Of a stretch of DNA of 64,000 bases, positions 1 to 6,276 are shown piece by piece. The first letter of the stretch is position 1. Each line of letters starts with the position of its first letter. The DNA is taken from NCBI GenBank assembly GCA_002449305.1, contig DKDI01000034.1, positions 1 to 64,000 of the forward strand, read 5' to 3'. The translations under genes were made by a program, and so were the position numbers. The notes below the pieces were generated by a model, which was not told the DNA's origin, made no database searches, and worked only from the letters and a program-made list of their open reading frames with translations. Origin of the DNA: Treponema sp. UBA6852. Lineage in GTDB: Bacteria; Spirochaetota; Spirochaetia; Treponematales; Treponemataceae.

Positions 1-8
1 TCTCCCAT

Positions 9-26
9 AAAAAGTCAACGAACAAG
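9..26. repeat. Left inverted repeat of the IS110 element
   Basis: aaaaagtcaacgaacaag pairs with the reverse complement of 1349-1366 (cttgttcgtttacttttt) at 17 of 18 positions. Confidence 0.8.
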
Positions 27-45
27 TCGACTCTCTATAACTAAA

Positions 46-1155
46 TTAATTCATGTCGGAAAGGACTTTGTCGGCAATAGTTATAGGTCTGTAAACGCCT
101 TTCATCCTGTCTGAATCAAAGTCCTGTTTGTCGCTGAGCATTGCCCAAACAATTTCCGCCATCTTTCTGGCGGCAGCTACAATAGATTTGCCGCTGCCTT
201 TATTCTTTTTCATGTATTCATATCGCTGCATCATTCTCCATTCAGAAGTGTCCTTGCAGCGACGAATTCCCATAACCAGCTGAACAAAACAGGTTCTCAA
301 TTCCTGAGGCCCCCGTTTCGTTATCTTTCCGTGATGAATGGTCTCATTCGAATCCTGAACCCAAGGTACAAGTCCACAGAAAGCCGCATACTTCTTTGCT
401 GTCGCAAATCTTGATATGTCTTCTGTGTAAGCCCTGATTGTCCATGCTGTAATCTTTCCACAGCCTCGAATTGTCATAAGGCGGTTCACCATTCCATCGT
501 CTTTTGTCAGTTCACTGATCTGTTTTTCAATTATCTTTACGCTTTCTTCAATACGCTCTATAATTTCAAACATCAGTTTTACTGATTGTGCCTCGAGCAC
601 GTAGTCGTCATTCGACTCAAGGGTGTCCAGAATTCTCTGGCGCCCTTTTTTACTTTGAAGGCTTCTGAGTTCATCAGAAAGTCCCAAACTCACCAATAAC
701 GCATGAATTTCGTTTTTCTGACCGACTGTTGAACGAACAAGTCGTTCTCTTGATTTTAATAAACGTCTGATATTCTCAGTTTCTTTTCCACACAAATAAC
801 TTTCAGGAAGCATGTCCTTTGAAAGAAATTCTGAAATTGTCGAAGCATCATGCTTGTCAGTTTTCTTGGTTGATTCGTTGATAACCTTGAATTTGAGTGT
901 GTTAATTACAGTTACTTCTGCTCCAGCTTTCTCAACTTGATTTTTGAAGAATCTTGTATTTCCAGTAGATTCAACTCCGATTTTCACTGCAGCTCCTGTT
1001 GCCTTGTAGGTTTCAATTCTTGAAAGAAACTCAGCGTAGCCTGCTGTTGTTGTCGGATACTGTTTAATCTGATCCAAAGACTCAACTTTTTCTTCAGTAC
1101 GCACATGAACAGTAAACTGTGTCTTGTGCAAATCAACGCCAATAAAAAATGTCAT
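46..1155 (-). CDS. IS110-family transposase (DEDD recombinase)
   Basis: A 369-aa transposase that moves its own element. The N-terminal RuvC-like DEDD domain shows the acidic residues D8 (in GVDLHK), E62 (in VESTG), D100 and D103 (in DKHDAS). The C-terminal Transposase_20 domain starts near residue 223 with a helix-hairpin-helix-like MTIRGCGKITAW and holds the candidate catalytic serine S269 in VQDSNE, followed by HGKITKRG. Length is normal for the family and the frame is intact, so the copy may be active. The start is supported by GGAGGTCATC directly before ATG. In this family a structured RNA from the element's non-coding end guides target choice, and the upstream region here could encode it. 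Confidence 0.93.
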   Translation of the reverse strand: MTFFIGVDLHKTQFTVHVRTEEKVESLDQIKQYPTTTAGYAEFLSRIETYKATGAAVKIGVESTGNTRFFKNQVEKAGAEVTVINTLKFKVINESTKKTDKHDASTISEFLSKDMLPESYLCGKETENIRRLLKSRERLVRSTVGQKNEIHALLVSLGLSDELRSLQSKKGRQRILDTLESNDDYVLEAQSVKLMFEIIERIEESVKIIEKQISELTKDDGMVNRLMTIRGCGKITAWTIRAYTEDISRFATAKKYAAFCGLVPWVQDSNETIHHGKITKRGPQELRTCFVQLVMGIRRCKDTSEWRMMQRYEYMKKNKGSGKSIVAAARKMAEIVWAMLSDKQDFDSDRMKGVYRPITIADKVLSDMN

Positions 1156-1159
1156 GATG

Positions 1160-1348
1160 ACCTCCGTCTTGATTCTTTTGCGGAAAGTCTAATCGGTATA
1201 GTGTTCCAATCTCCCATTCAGTCTTAAATGACTATAGTATGATGCGGCAAAAGCTCTTCATTCTCCTTAACAAGGATCTATGTCCTTATGAAATATGACG
1301 AACTATCGCCTGGGTTCCGCTGAATCACTTCAGCGTATCACAATACCG
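1160..1348 (-). ncRNA. Candidate bridge/seek RNA of the IS110 element
   Basis: The roughly 190 bp between the transposase start and the right inverted repeat has no ORF but several hairpins: a perfect 7-bp stem with a 4-nt loop at 1318-1335 (CGCTGAA/TTCAGCG) and smaller ones at 1273-1288 and 1222-1235. IS110-group elements are known to express a bispecific guide RNA from this position. The 8-mer tctcccat at 1210-1217 is repeated at the extreme left of the window (1-8), directly outside the left inverted repeat, as expected if a guide loop matched the flank. The RNA boundaries are not determined. Confidence 0.35.
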
Positions 1349-1366
1349 CTTGTTCGTTTACTTTTT
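1349..1366. repeat. Right inverted repeat of the IS110 element
   Basis: Partner of 9-26. It lies upstream of the transposase, beyond the presumed guide-RNA region, and marks the approximate outer edge of the element. Confidence 0.8.
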
Positions 1367-1427
1367 TATCATGCCTCCTTTTTTTTTCGAAGATGATACA
1401 GAAATGCTTAAGAAATTAAAGAATGAG

Positions 1428-2750
1428 TCATTCGACATCAAAAATATTTATGTTCTTCTTCTTAAGCAGAAAAGCAAATGCTCCTCCAGAAACAATGCTA
1501 TCAAAGGCATTGCCGATTCCAAATAAAATTGCAATCCCAATTAATGTTGGAGTCCATGTTCCGCAAAGATATAAAATGAATGCTGTTCCATAATAAAGGG
1601 TGTTTGTTACAATTGATTCAAAAAGCATGTAATTTGTTTTTCCCAGACCGTAAAATTCGCAGTCAAACACATTTTGAAGTGCATATAGAACATAGAACCC
1701 CAGAAGCACTATAACCAGTTTAAATAATTTATCGACGTCAGAGAATTGAAGTACATTTATCATAAACCATTTCCATGTTGGAATTGTGATAATCCAAATT
1801 AAACATACAATTACTGTAACTACAATATAACCGAGCGTATTGTTTTTGACTGCATTTTCATCTGTTCCGACTTCCTGTTTGATAAGTTCACCGAGCTGAT
1901 TTACCGGGAGCAAAAGCCCCCCCCAGATAAAACTGTTAGCAACCCAATAAGTTCCCTGCTCATTTACCATATTTATCATACGGCTAATCATCAACATATA
2001 TGCGAGGTTTCGTACCAATGACTCCAGACCTGAAATACCACCAATTTTGAGAAAATCTTTAGCCCAGCCAAAGGATACTTTTTCATTATGGAAAATCAGA
2101 TATCCTTCTTTTGAAAGAAGAATGACTGAAATAATAAAAAGAATTATATTTACGATTATGTTGCTGTAGCCGATCCCATTTACGCCCAGATTAGCAGAAA
2201 TTTTCAAAGTTGAAACAAAAAAAGTATCAAACAATACGCTTAAGATTAGTTTTGCAGCAGTAAGAAGGTAAACATACTTTGATTTTCCAAGTGTGACCAA
2301 ACATACCAAAAGGAAAGTAGAGAGTAAAGTAAAAATATTTGCAATGCTTTCAATTCTGATGTATACAGAAGATTCTTGAATTATATTTTTACTCGTAGCC
2401 ATTACAGAGAGAAGCGGATTGGTAAAGGTGCAGATAAAAAGGGAGCAAACTGCATAAACACAAAACGAAATTATTAGACCAATTTTTATACGGTTTGTAA
2501 ATTCTTTTTTATCGGAGGCCACTTTTCCCATGAAAAAATATAGCGGAAGAATGATGGCCTCGTTTAGGATTTCATATAAGAGGTTTACCCATGAAAGTTG
2601 TCCAGCAATAGAAAAGGCCCAGTCACCAGGTAGTTGTCCTAAGAAAAAGACACGAAGTGTAGTATAGATTGTTGGACATAGGCCCATCACCATAAGCGAG
2701 CAAAATAATTTCCAATTAAGCTTTTTCAATGATGTTGCGATTCTTGTCAT
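1428..2750 (-). CDS. MATE-family efflux transporter with coding poly-G tract
   Basis: A 440-aa integral membrane protein with about 12 hydrophobic segments in two similar halves, as in Na+- or H+-driven MATE exporters and related MVF flippases. It probably exports small cationic compounds across the inner membrane; the substrate cannot be told. The ATG at 2750 is preceded by AGGAG about 10 nt upstream. An uninterrupted run of eight G in the coding strand (1917-1924) encodes part of the WGGLLLP stretch near residue 275. A one-base slip would truncate the last third, so the gene is a contingency-locus candidate. The current tract length keeps the frame open. It sits between the IS element and a small unknown gene, in a region that looks accessory. 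Confidence 0.82.
   Translation of the reverse strand: MTRIATSLKKLNWKLFCSLMVMGLCPTIYTTLRVFFLGQLPGDWAFSIAGQLSWVNLLYEILNEAIILPLYFFMGKVASDKKEFTNRIKIGLIISFCVYAVCSLFICTFTNPLLSVMATSKNIIQESSVYIRIESIANIFTLLSTFLLVCLVTLGKSKYVYLLTAAKLILSVLFDTFFVSTLKISANLGVNGIGYSNIIVNIILFIISVILLSKEGYLIFHNEKVSFGWAKDFLKIGGISGLESLVRNLAYMLMISRMINMVNEQGTYWVANSFIWGGLLLPVNQLGELIKQEVGTDENAVKNNTLGYIVVTVIVCLIWIITIPTWKWFMINVLQFSDVDKLFKLVIVLLGFYVLYALQNVFDCEFYGLGKTNYMLFESIVTNTLYYGTAFILYLCGTWTPTLIGIAILFGIGNAFDSIVSGGAFAFLLKKKNINIFDVE
1917..1924 (-). repeat. Poly-G(8) tract inside the MATE gene
   Basis: Eight consecutive C on the + strand (G in the mRNA), within WGG codons of the transporter. Homopolymeric G tracts of this length vary in other treponemes. 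Confidence 0.9.
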
Positions 2751-2868
2751 TCTTTATAATCTCCTGATATGTTGAATTTGCTTTATAAGAGGTGCAAATT
2801 CTTTATAATAATAGAAGATTTTAATCTTTTTTAAGAGCCTGCTTTACAATAGGTCCAAAAGTTTTTTC

Positions 2869-3087
2869 CTATGTTTCTGCGAGTTTTTGATATAAATCTT
2901 CTATTGCTTTTACAATTTTTACATTTTCGATACCAATGGATAAAAGCTTATTATAATTGCATTCACCTATAATAGCTTTCCCGTGTTGGATTGCATCCAG
3001 GTATCTTGAAGCCTGTTCATATGTTTTTCGTTCTTGATTTTTAACTATGGTGGACCAAGTTTTGTGTAATTCTTCTAGATTAATCAT
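2869..3087 (-). CDS. Small conserved-looking protein of unknown function (72 aa)
   Basis: I do not recognise this family. The product is short, mostly helical in composition and soluble, with no membrane segment or cysteine motif; it begins MINLEELHKTW and ends with a LYQKLAET helix. The start chosen is the ATG at 3087, because AAGGA lies 8 nt upstream; the upstream ATG at 3096 overlaps that ribosome-binding site. It lies between the MATE gene and the DUF234 ATPase, all on the minus strand, so co-transcription from the ATPase promoter is possible. A partner or regulator of the ATPase would be speculation. Confidence 0.55.
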   Translation of the reverse strand: MINLEELHKTWSTIVKNQERKTYEQASRYLDAIQHGKAIIGECNYNKLLSIGIENVKIVKAIEDLYQKLAET

Positions 3088-3166
3088 ATAAAACATCCTT
3101 TAAGAATATTAAATATTTCGGTAATAACTCTTATTTTTATACACTTATCGCCAAAGTATCGAGTAA

Positions 3167-4603
3167 CTATTTTTCAAATAAATCATCCATCAAAATAACA
3201 TTAGAGAATACACTACTATACTCATTTTTTTTTAACTCAAAGGTTGTTATTAATGTGCTGCGGATTACAACTTTTGGAGATACCATTTTTTGAAGAAGGG
3301 ATTCTCTTGTGAGCAGAGTTTTATAATAAGGCTTGTCTACTTCATATTCTCCACTGTAAAACTTCAATTCACACATATTTGTTACATTATCATCTCGAAT
3401 AATAAGCAAATCAATCTGAGTTCCTTCTTCGTCATCTGGTCTTTTAGACCATGCAGAAGTTTGTGTAACTACACCAGAAATGCCGAGAGCCTTTTTGCAC
3501 TGTTCCACATGGTTGAAACATACGTTTTCAAAAGCAAAACCACGCCATGATGATAGGGATTGAGAAGTATTATTCTGCTGCCAGAATTTTTCATTTGTCG
3601 TTTTCAGGTTTTTCATAAAATGATGATAGAATATGCAAAATGGGTCTACTAGCTTGTAATGAACACTTCTTTTGCTTAAGCCAAATGGATAATATTTTAC
3701 AATGAAATCACTTGCAAGAAGAGCTTTTAAGCTTTTGGTAAAGGTTTCTCCATCTGAAATATCTAATTTTTCTAAAATTTCAGCTCTTGTATAACCAGCA
3801 TTCTTTGTTCCTAACAGGTTGACAATCGCTTTTATATAATCTGGATTTTCAAATGCAGATGCAAAAAGTCTGTCATATTCATCTCTTAACGGAGCATTCT
3901 TTGCAAAACAGATGTTATCAATATTCTGGGGAAGACTATATTCTCCGTTTACATATCCCAGATAAAAAGGGATACCGCCGAATACCATGTAACTTTGAAC
4001 TATATCATATCTGGAGATTTTTACATTATTTGCCTTATAAAAATCTTCACATTCAGAAAGTGTAAATGGAGAGAGCTTCATTTCATGTGTTACCCTATTA
4101 TAAAGCCCTCCATGGGCATTTATCAGTTTATCTAGTATCCATGAATTTGCACTACCACAGACAACCAGCATAAGATTCTTTCGATGACAGGCCCATGTAT
4201 TCCAGAAGCCTTCAAATGCCTGAATGAAATTTGAACGAGGTGTATCAAGCCATGGTAATTCATCTATAAAGATTAGCTGTTTTGTCCCCGCATCAATTTT
4301 TTGCAGGAATTTTTCTAAAAGGAAAAATGCATCAAACCAATTCTTAGGTTTTTCACATTCTTCCATTCCATGAAGGAGAAGAGATTTATAGAAATGTTCC
4401 AATTGATTTTTTAGTTGACCTATATCATCCTTTTGATCTTCAGGTGCTAAACCTGCATGGCGAAATGTAATTCGTCCTGAGAAGGTTTCATCAACAAGAT
4501 ATGTTTTTCCAACACGACGACGTCCGTATATTGCAACAAATTCTGCACTGTTTTTATCATAGAGTTTATTTAGTTCAGTTGTTTCTTTTTTTCGTCCTAT
4601 CAT
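3167..4603 (-). CDS. AAA-type ATPase of the DUF234 / archaeal-ATPase family
   Basis: About 478 aa. The N-terminal P-loop domain has Walker A GRRRVGKTY and Walker B LIFIDELPW (around residues 30 and 115), followed by a winged-helix-like middle and a C-terminal DUF234 domain. The latter has a PD-(D/E)xK-like pattern in TQIDLLIIRD...CELKFYSG, suggesting a nuclease fold. These ATPases occur in many copies in archaea and host-associated bacteria; their function is not established. The ATG at 4603 is preceded by AGGGTGG with a 5-nt gap; an upstream in-frame GTG at 4612 lacks such a site. A near-consensus promoter and a 16-bp perfect palindrome lie directly upstream, so the gene is probably tightly regulated. 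Confidence 0.85.
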   Translation of the reverse strand: MIGRKKETTELNKLYDKNSAEFVAIYGRRRVGKTYLVDETFSGRITFRHAGLAPEDQKDDIGQLKNQLEHFYKSLLLHGMEECEKPKNWFDAFFLLEKFLQKIDAGTKQLIFIDELPWLDTPRSNFIQAFEGFWNTWACHRKNLMLVVCGSANSWILDKLINAHGGLYNRVTHEMKLSPFTLSECEDFYKANNVKISRYDIVQSYMVFGGIPFYLGYVNGEYSLPQNIDNICFAKNAPLRDEYDRLFASAFENPDYIKAIVNLLGTKNAGYTRAEILEKLDISDGETFTKSLKALLASDFIVKYYPFGLSKRSVHYKLVDPFCIFYHHFMKNLKTTNEKFWQQNNTSQSLSSWRGFAFENVCFNHVEQCKKALGISGVVTQTSAWSKRPDDEEGTQIDLLIIRDDNVTNMCELKFYSGEYEVDKPYYKTLLTRESLLQKMVSPKVVIRSTLITTFELKKNEYSSVFSNVILMDDLFEK

Positions 4604-4618
4604 ACAATCCACCCTAAA

Positions 4619-4666
4619 TTAAAACCGAGGTGAAGTAATATTTTTACCAATTCACCTCGGTTTTAA
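4619..4666. promoter_or_regulatory. Perfect 16-bp inverted repeat over the ATPase transcription start
   Basis: ttaaaaccgaggtgaa (4619-4634) and its exact reverse complement (4651-4666) are separated by 16 bp. The outer base overlaps the -10 box, so a bound protein would block initiation. In RNA the transcribed part could also form a leader hairpin just before the ribosome-binding site. Confidence 0.7.
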
Positions 4667-4694
4667 CTATATCATAGAGGGGTTATGGAGTCAA
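4666..4694 (-). promoter_or_regulatory. Sigma-70-type promoter of the DUF234 ATPase
   Basis: On the minus strand, TTGACT (4689-4694), a 17-nt spacer and TATAGT (4666-4671). Predicted transcription start is near 4659, inside the right arm of the 4619-4666 palindrome. Confidence 0.7.
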
Positions 4695-4775
4695 TGACAC
4701 GAATTCGTAATACTTACACCATGCTAAAAACTCTTAAAATTCCGTGCTTATAGTTCTGAATTAATAAAAGAAGTC

Positions 4776-4955
4776 TTATAATGCATCATTTTTTTCTTCT
4801 GATTCATCGGAAATTTCTACTGAAGTGTTCACAGAATCTATTTTATTTTCTATTTCTATGAATTCTTTATCATCTATTTTTTCCGAAGAGGTTTCTATAA
4901 ATTCAAGTTCGTTCTCTTCAATCCAATCATGAAAATAAAATTCATCAGAATTCAT
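4776..4955 (-). CDS. Small acidic protein (59 aa), unknown function
   Basis: This gene is short but has a good start: AAGGAG precedes ATG at 4955. The product begins MNSDEFYFHDW and is very rich in Glu, Asp, Ser and Ile, with almost no basic residues, and it carries no signal peptide. It is divergent from the XRE regulator at 5090, sharing a 134-bp intergenic region with a 12-bp palindrome. That arrangement resembles a regulator with its target, or an antitoxin-like pair, but nothing confirms it. It could also be a non-functional short ORF. Confidence 0.45.
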   Translation of the reverse strand: MNSDEFYFHDWIEENELEFIETSSEKIDDKEFIEIENKIDSVNTSVEISDESEEKNDAL

Positions 4956-5002
4956 AAATTTTCTCCTTGCGTTCTTGCCCTATTCAAGCAATCACGCCAT
5001 TT

Positions 5003-5014
5003 TATTAGCTAATA
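5003..5014. promoter_or_regulatory. Palindrome between divergent small genes (operator candidate)
   Basis: TATTAGCTAATA is a perfect 12-bp palindrome in the intergenic region between the acidic small protein and the XRE regulator. An XRE repressor site is a reasonable guess. Confidence 0.35.
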
Positions 5015-5089
5015 GGCTATATTTTAGCACAGTTTCATTTAGCGTCAAGTGTATACAAAAAGAAAAAAGTAGCTTTTAGAATATAAATA

Positions 5090-5407
5090 ATGGATTTACA
5101 AGACACATTTATTAGCAATCTGAAAAAATTCCGCAAAGAACAGAACATAACCCAGGAAAAACTTGCGGAGCTTTGCAAAACAGACACATCCTACATCGGG
5201 CAGATTGAAACAAAGAAACGTTTTCCTTCTCTTTCATTTGTTGAAAGAATCGCCTCTGCACTTAAAGTTGAGCCTTACAGACTTTATATGCCGCAAGACT
5301 CAAGCAATAATTCTGTTTCCACGGAAGAGCTAAAGCTGATTGAATCTGAAATCCTGCGCGCTTTAAAAACCGATATAAAAAAAATCGTAAAAAAACACGG
5401 TCTGTAA
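5090..5407 (+). CDS. XRE-family helix-turn-helix regulator
   Basis: A 105-aa DNA-binding protein. Residues 8-62 form a Cro/CI-type helix-turn-helix, visible in FRKEQNITQEKLAELCKTD followed by YIGQIETKKRFPSL. A C-terminal helical tail of about 35 residues ends in a lysine-rich segment and probably mediates dimerisation. There is no Shine-Dalgarno site; instead TAGAAT lies 7 nt before the ATG, so the mRNA may be leaderless. The next gene downstream is convergent, so it is probably monocistronic. Target genes are unknown; the divergent acidic ORF is the nearest candidate. Confidence 0.85.
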   Translation: MDLQDTFISNLKKFRKEQNITQEKLAELCKTDTSYIGQIETKKRFPSLSFVERIASALKVEPYRLYMPQDSSNNSVSTEELKLIESEILRALKTDIKKIVKKHGL

Positions 5408-5426
5408 AGGCGCAGAATTTTCAATC

Positions 5427-6089
5427 CTAGAACTTCGCAGTTCCGCCGATTTTTATAAGTTGAGGATAGCCTACTTCAATATTCGCGCCGAATTTTTCAG
5501 TAAAGAAATATGAAGTTCCAAAATTTATTCCGGCATAGAAATTTGTCCCGTTTTTCTTGATTGATTCTTTTTCAGTTACATATTTATAGCTGGAAAGATA
5601 GCCATTATTATAAACTGGTTCGTAACTAGGATATTTGTAATCAACTTTCCAGTTCCAGAATTCAAGTCCAAGACGAAGCCCGGCATAAACATCAAGTTTT
5701 TCTACAGGAACTTGAATATGATAATTTGCAAGCGCACCCAAATTGATGTAATTCATTTCGCCTTTCCATTCAATATCCGGAGCATCAACCCAACCAGCAA
5801 CTGAAGCGCTTTCTTTCATCTTGTCTTGAGAATATCCTATGAATCCGCCAAATCCAAGAGGAAGCCCGCCAAGTTTTTTTGTGTACTCAACAGACGCTTC
5901 AAGATACGGAACTTTCATAGAGCCGTCATAAGGCAAACTTTTCCAGTGCCTAGAAAATCCAATGTCGCCACGGACAATAAAATCTCCTTCCTCAATTCCC
6001 GCTCCATAGTTCTTCCAGTCAACATTCTGCGCCTGCATAAAGCACAAAGCTCCTAAAAGACAAAACCCAGCAACCAATAGCTTTTTCAT
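5427..6089 (-). CDS. Outer-membrane beta-barrel protein
   Basis: About 220 aa. The start at 6089 follows GGAGGG by 5-6 nt and opens a classical signal peptide (MKKLLVAGFCLLGALCF, cleavage probably after MQAQ). The mature part has alternating hydrophobic/aromatic strands (LGGLPLGFGGFIGYS, YAGLRLGLEFWNW, NFYAGINFGTSYFF) and ends in Phe, as usual for outer-membrane barrels of 8-10 strands. It may be a small porin- or OmpW-like protein. An in-frame upstream extension starting at 6134 is rejected because it destroys the signal peptide. The promoter region contains a G6 run between a consensus -35 and a possible -10, suggesting phase-variable expression. Confidence 0.8.
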   Translation of the reverse strand: MKKLLVAGFCLLGALCFMQAQNVDWKNYGAGIEEGDFIVRGDIGFSRHWKSLPYDGSMKVPYLEASVEYTKKLGGLPLGFGGFIGYSQDKMKESASVAGWVDAPDIEWKGEMNYINLGALANYHIQVPVEKLDVYAGLRLGLEFWNWKVDYKYPSYEPVYNNGYLSSYKYVTEKESIKKNGTNFYAGINFGTSYFFTEKFGANIEVGYPQLIKIGGTAKF

Positions 6090-6120
6090 AAAAGCCCTCC
6101 AATAAAAATGATATAACTTC

Positions 6121-6144
6121 ATTCTGCCCCCCAACTTTTGTCAA
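6121..6144 (-). promoter_or_regulatory. Poly-G promoter upstream of the barrel gene
   Basis: On the minus strand, TTGACA (6139-6144) is followed by aaagtt and six G (6127-6132), then CAGAAT (6121-6126). The spacer is only 12 nt; 10-11 G would give 16-17 nt. The layout is very like the promoter at 32876-32902. Weaker -10 alternatives exist downstream. Confidence 0.5.
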
Positions 6145-6241
6145 GAGGTGGAAATCGATTTTTTACAAATTATAAGAACATTTATCTGCAAAAGGTCGCA
6201 AAACAAGCGACTTTTTTACAAATAAAGTAGCAGTTTCAACC

Positions 6242-6270
6242 TTGACGATAAAAATTCTTTTGAATAGACT
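6242..6270 (+). promoter_or_regulatory. Promoter of the GH2 gene (leaderless geometry)
   Basis: TTGACG (6242-6247), 17-nt spacer, TAGACT (6265-6270), then 6 nt to the ATG at 6277. Transcription would begin at or within a base or two of the start codon. Confidence 0.6.
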
Positions 6271-6276
6271 GAAAGA

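Larger units (their letters stand above)
9..1366 (-). mobile_element. IS110-family insertion sequence
   Basis: The element holds one transposase gene with about 200 bp of non-coding sequence upstream and about 20-40 bp downstream. Near-identical 18-bp inverted repeats (one mismatch) lie at 9-26 and 1349-1366. IS110 elements encode a DEDD/serine recombinase and do not generally make the target duplications of DDE elements. The long non-coding stretch on the 5' side of the gene matches IS110-group organisation, while end-proximal inverted repeats are more typical of the IS1111 group. Exact termini are uncertain because the true ends can lie outside the repeats and the window starts 8 bases before the left repeat. 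Confidence 0.75.
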
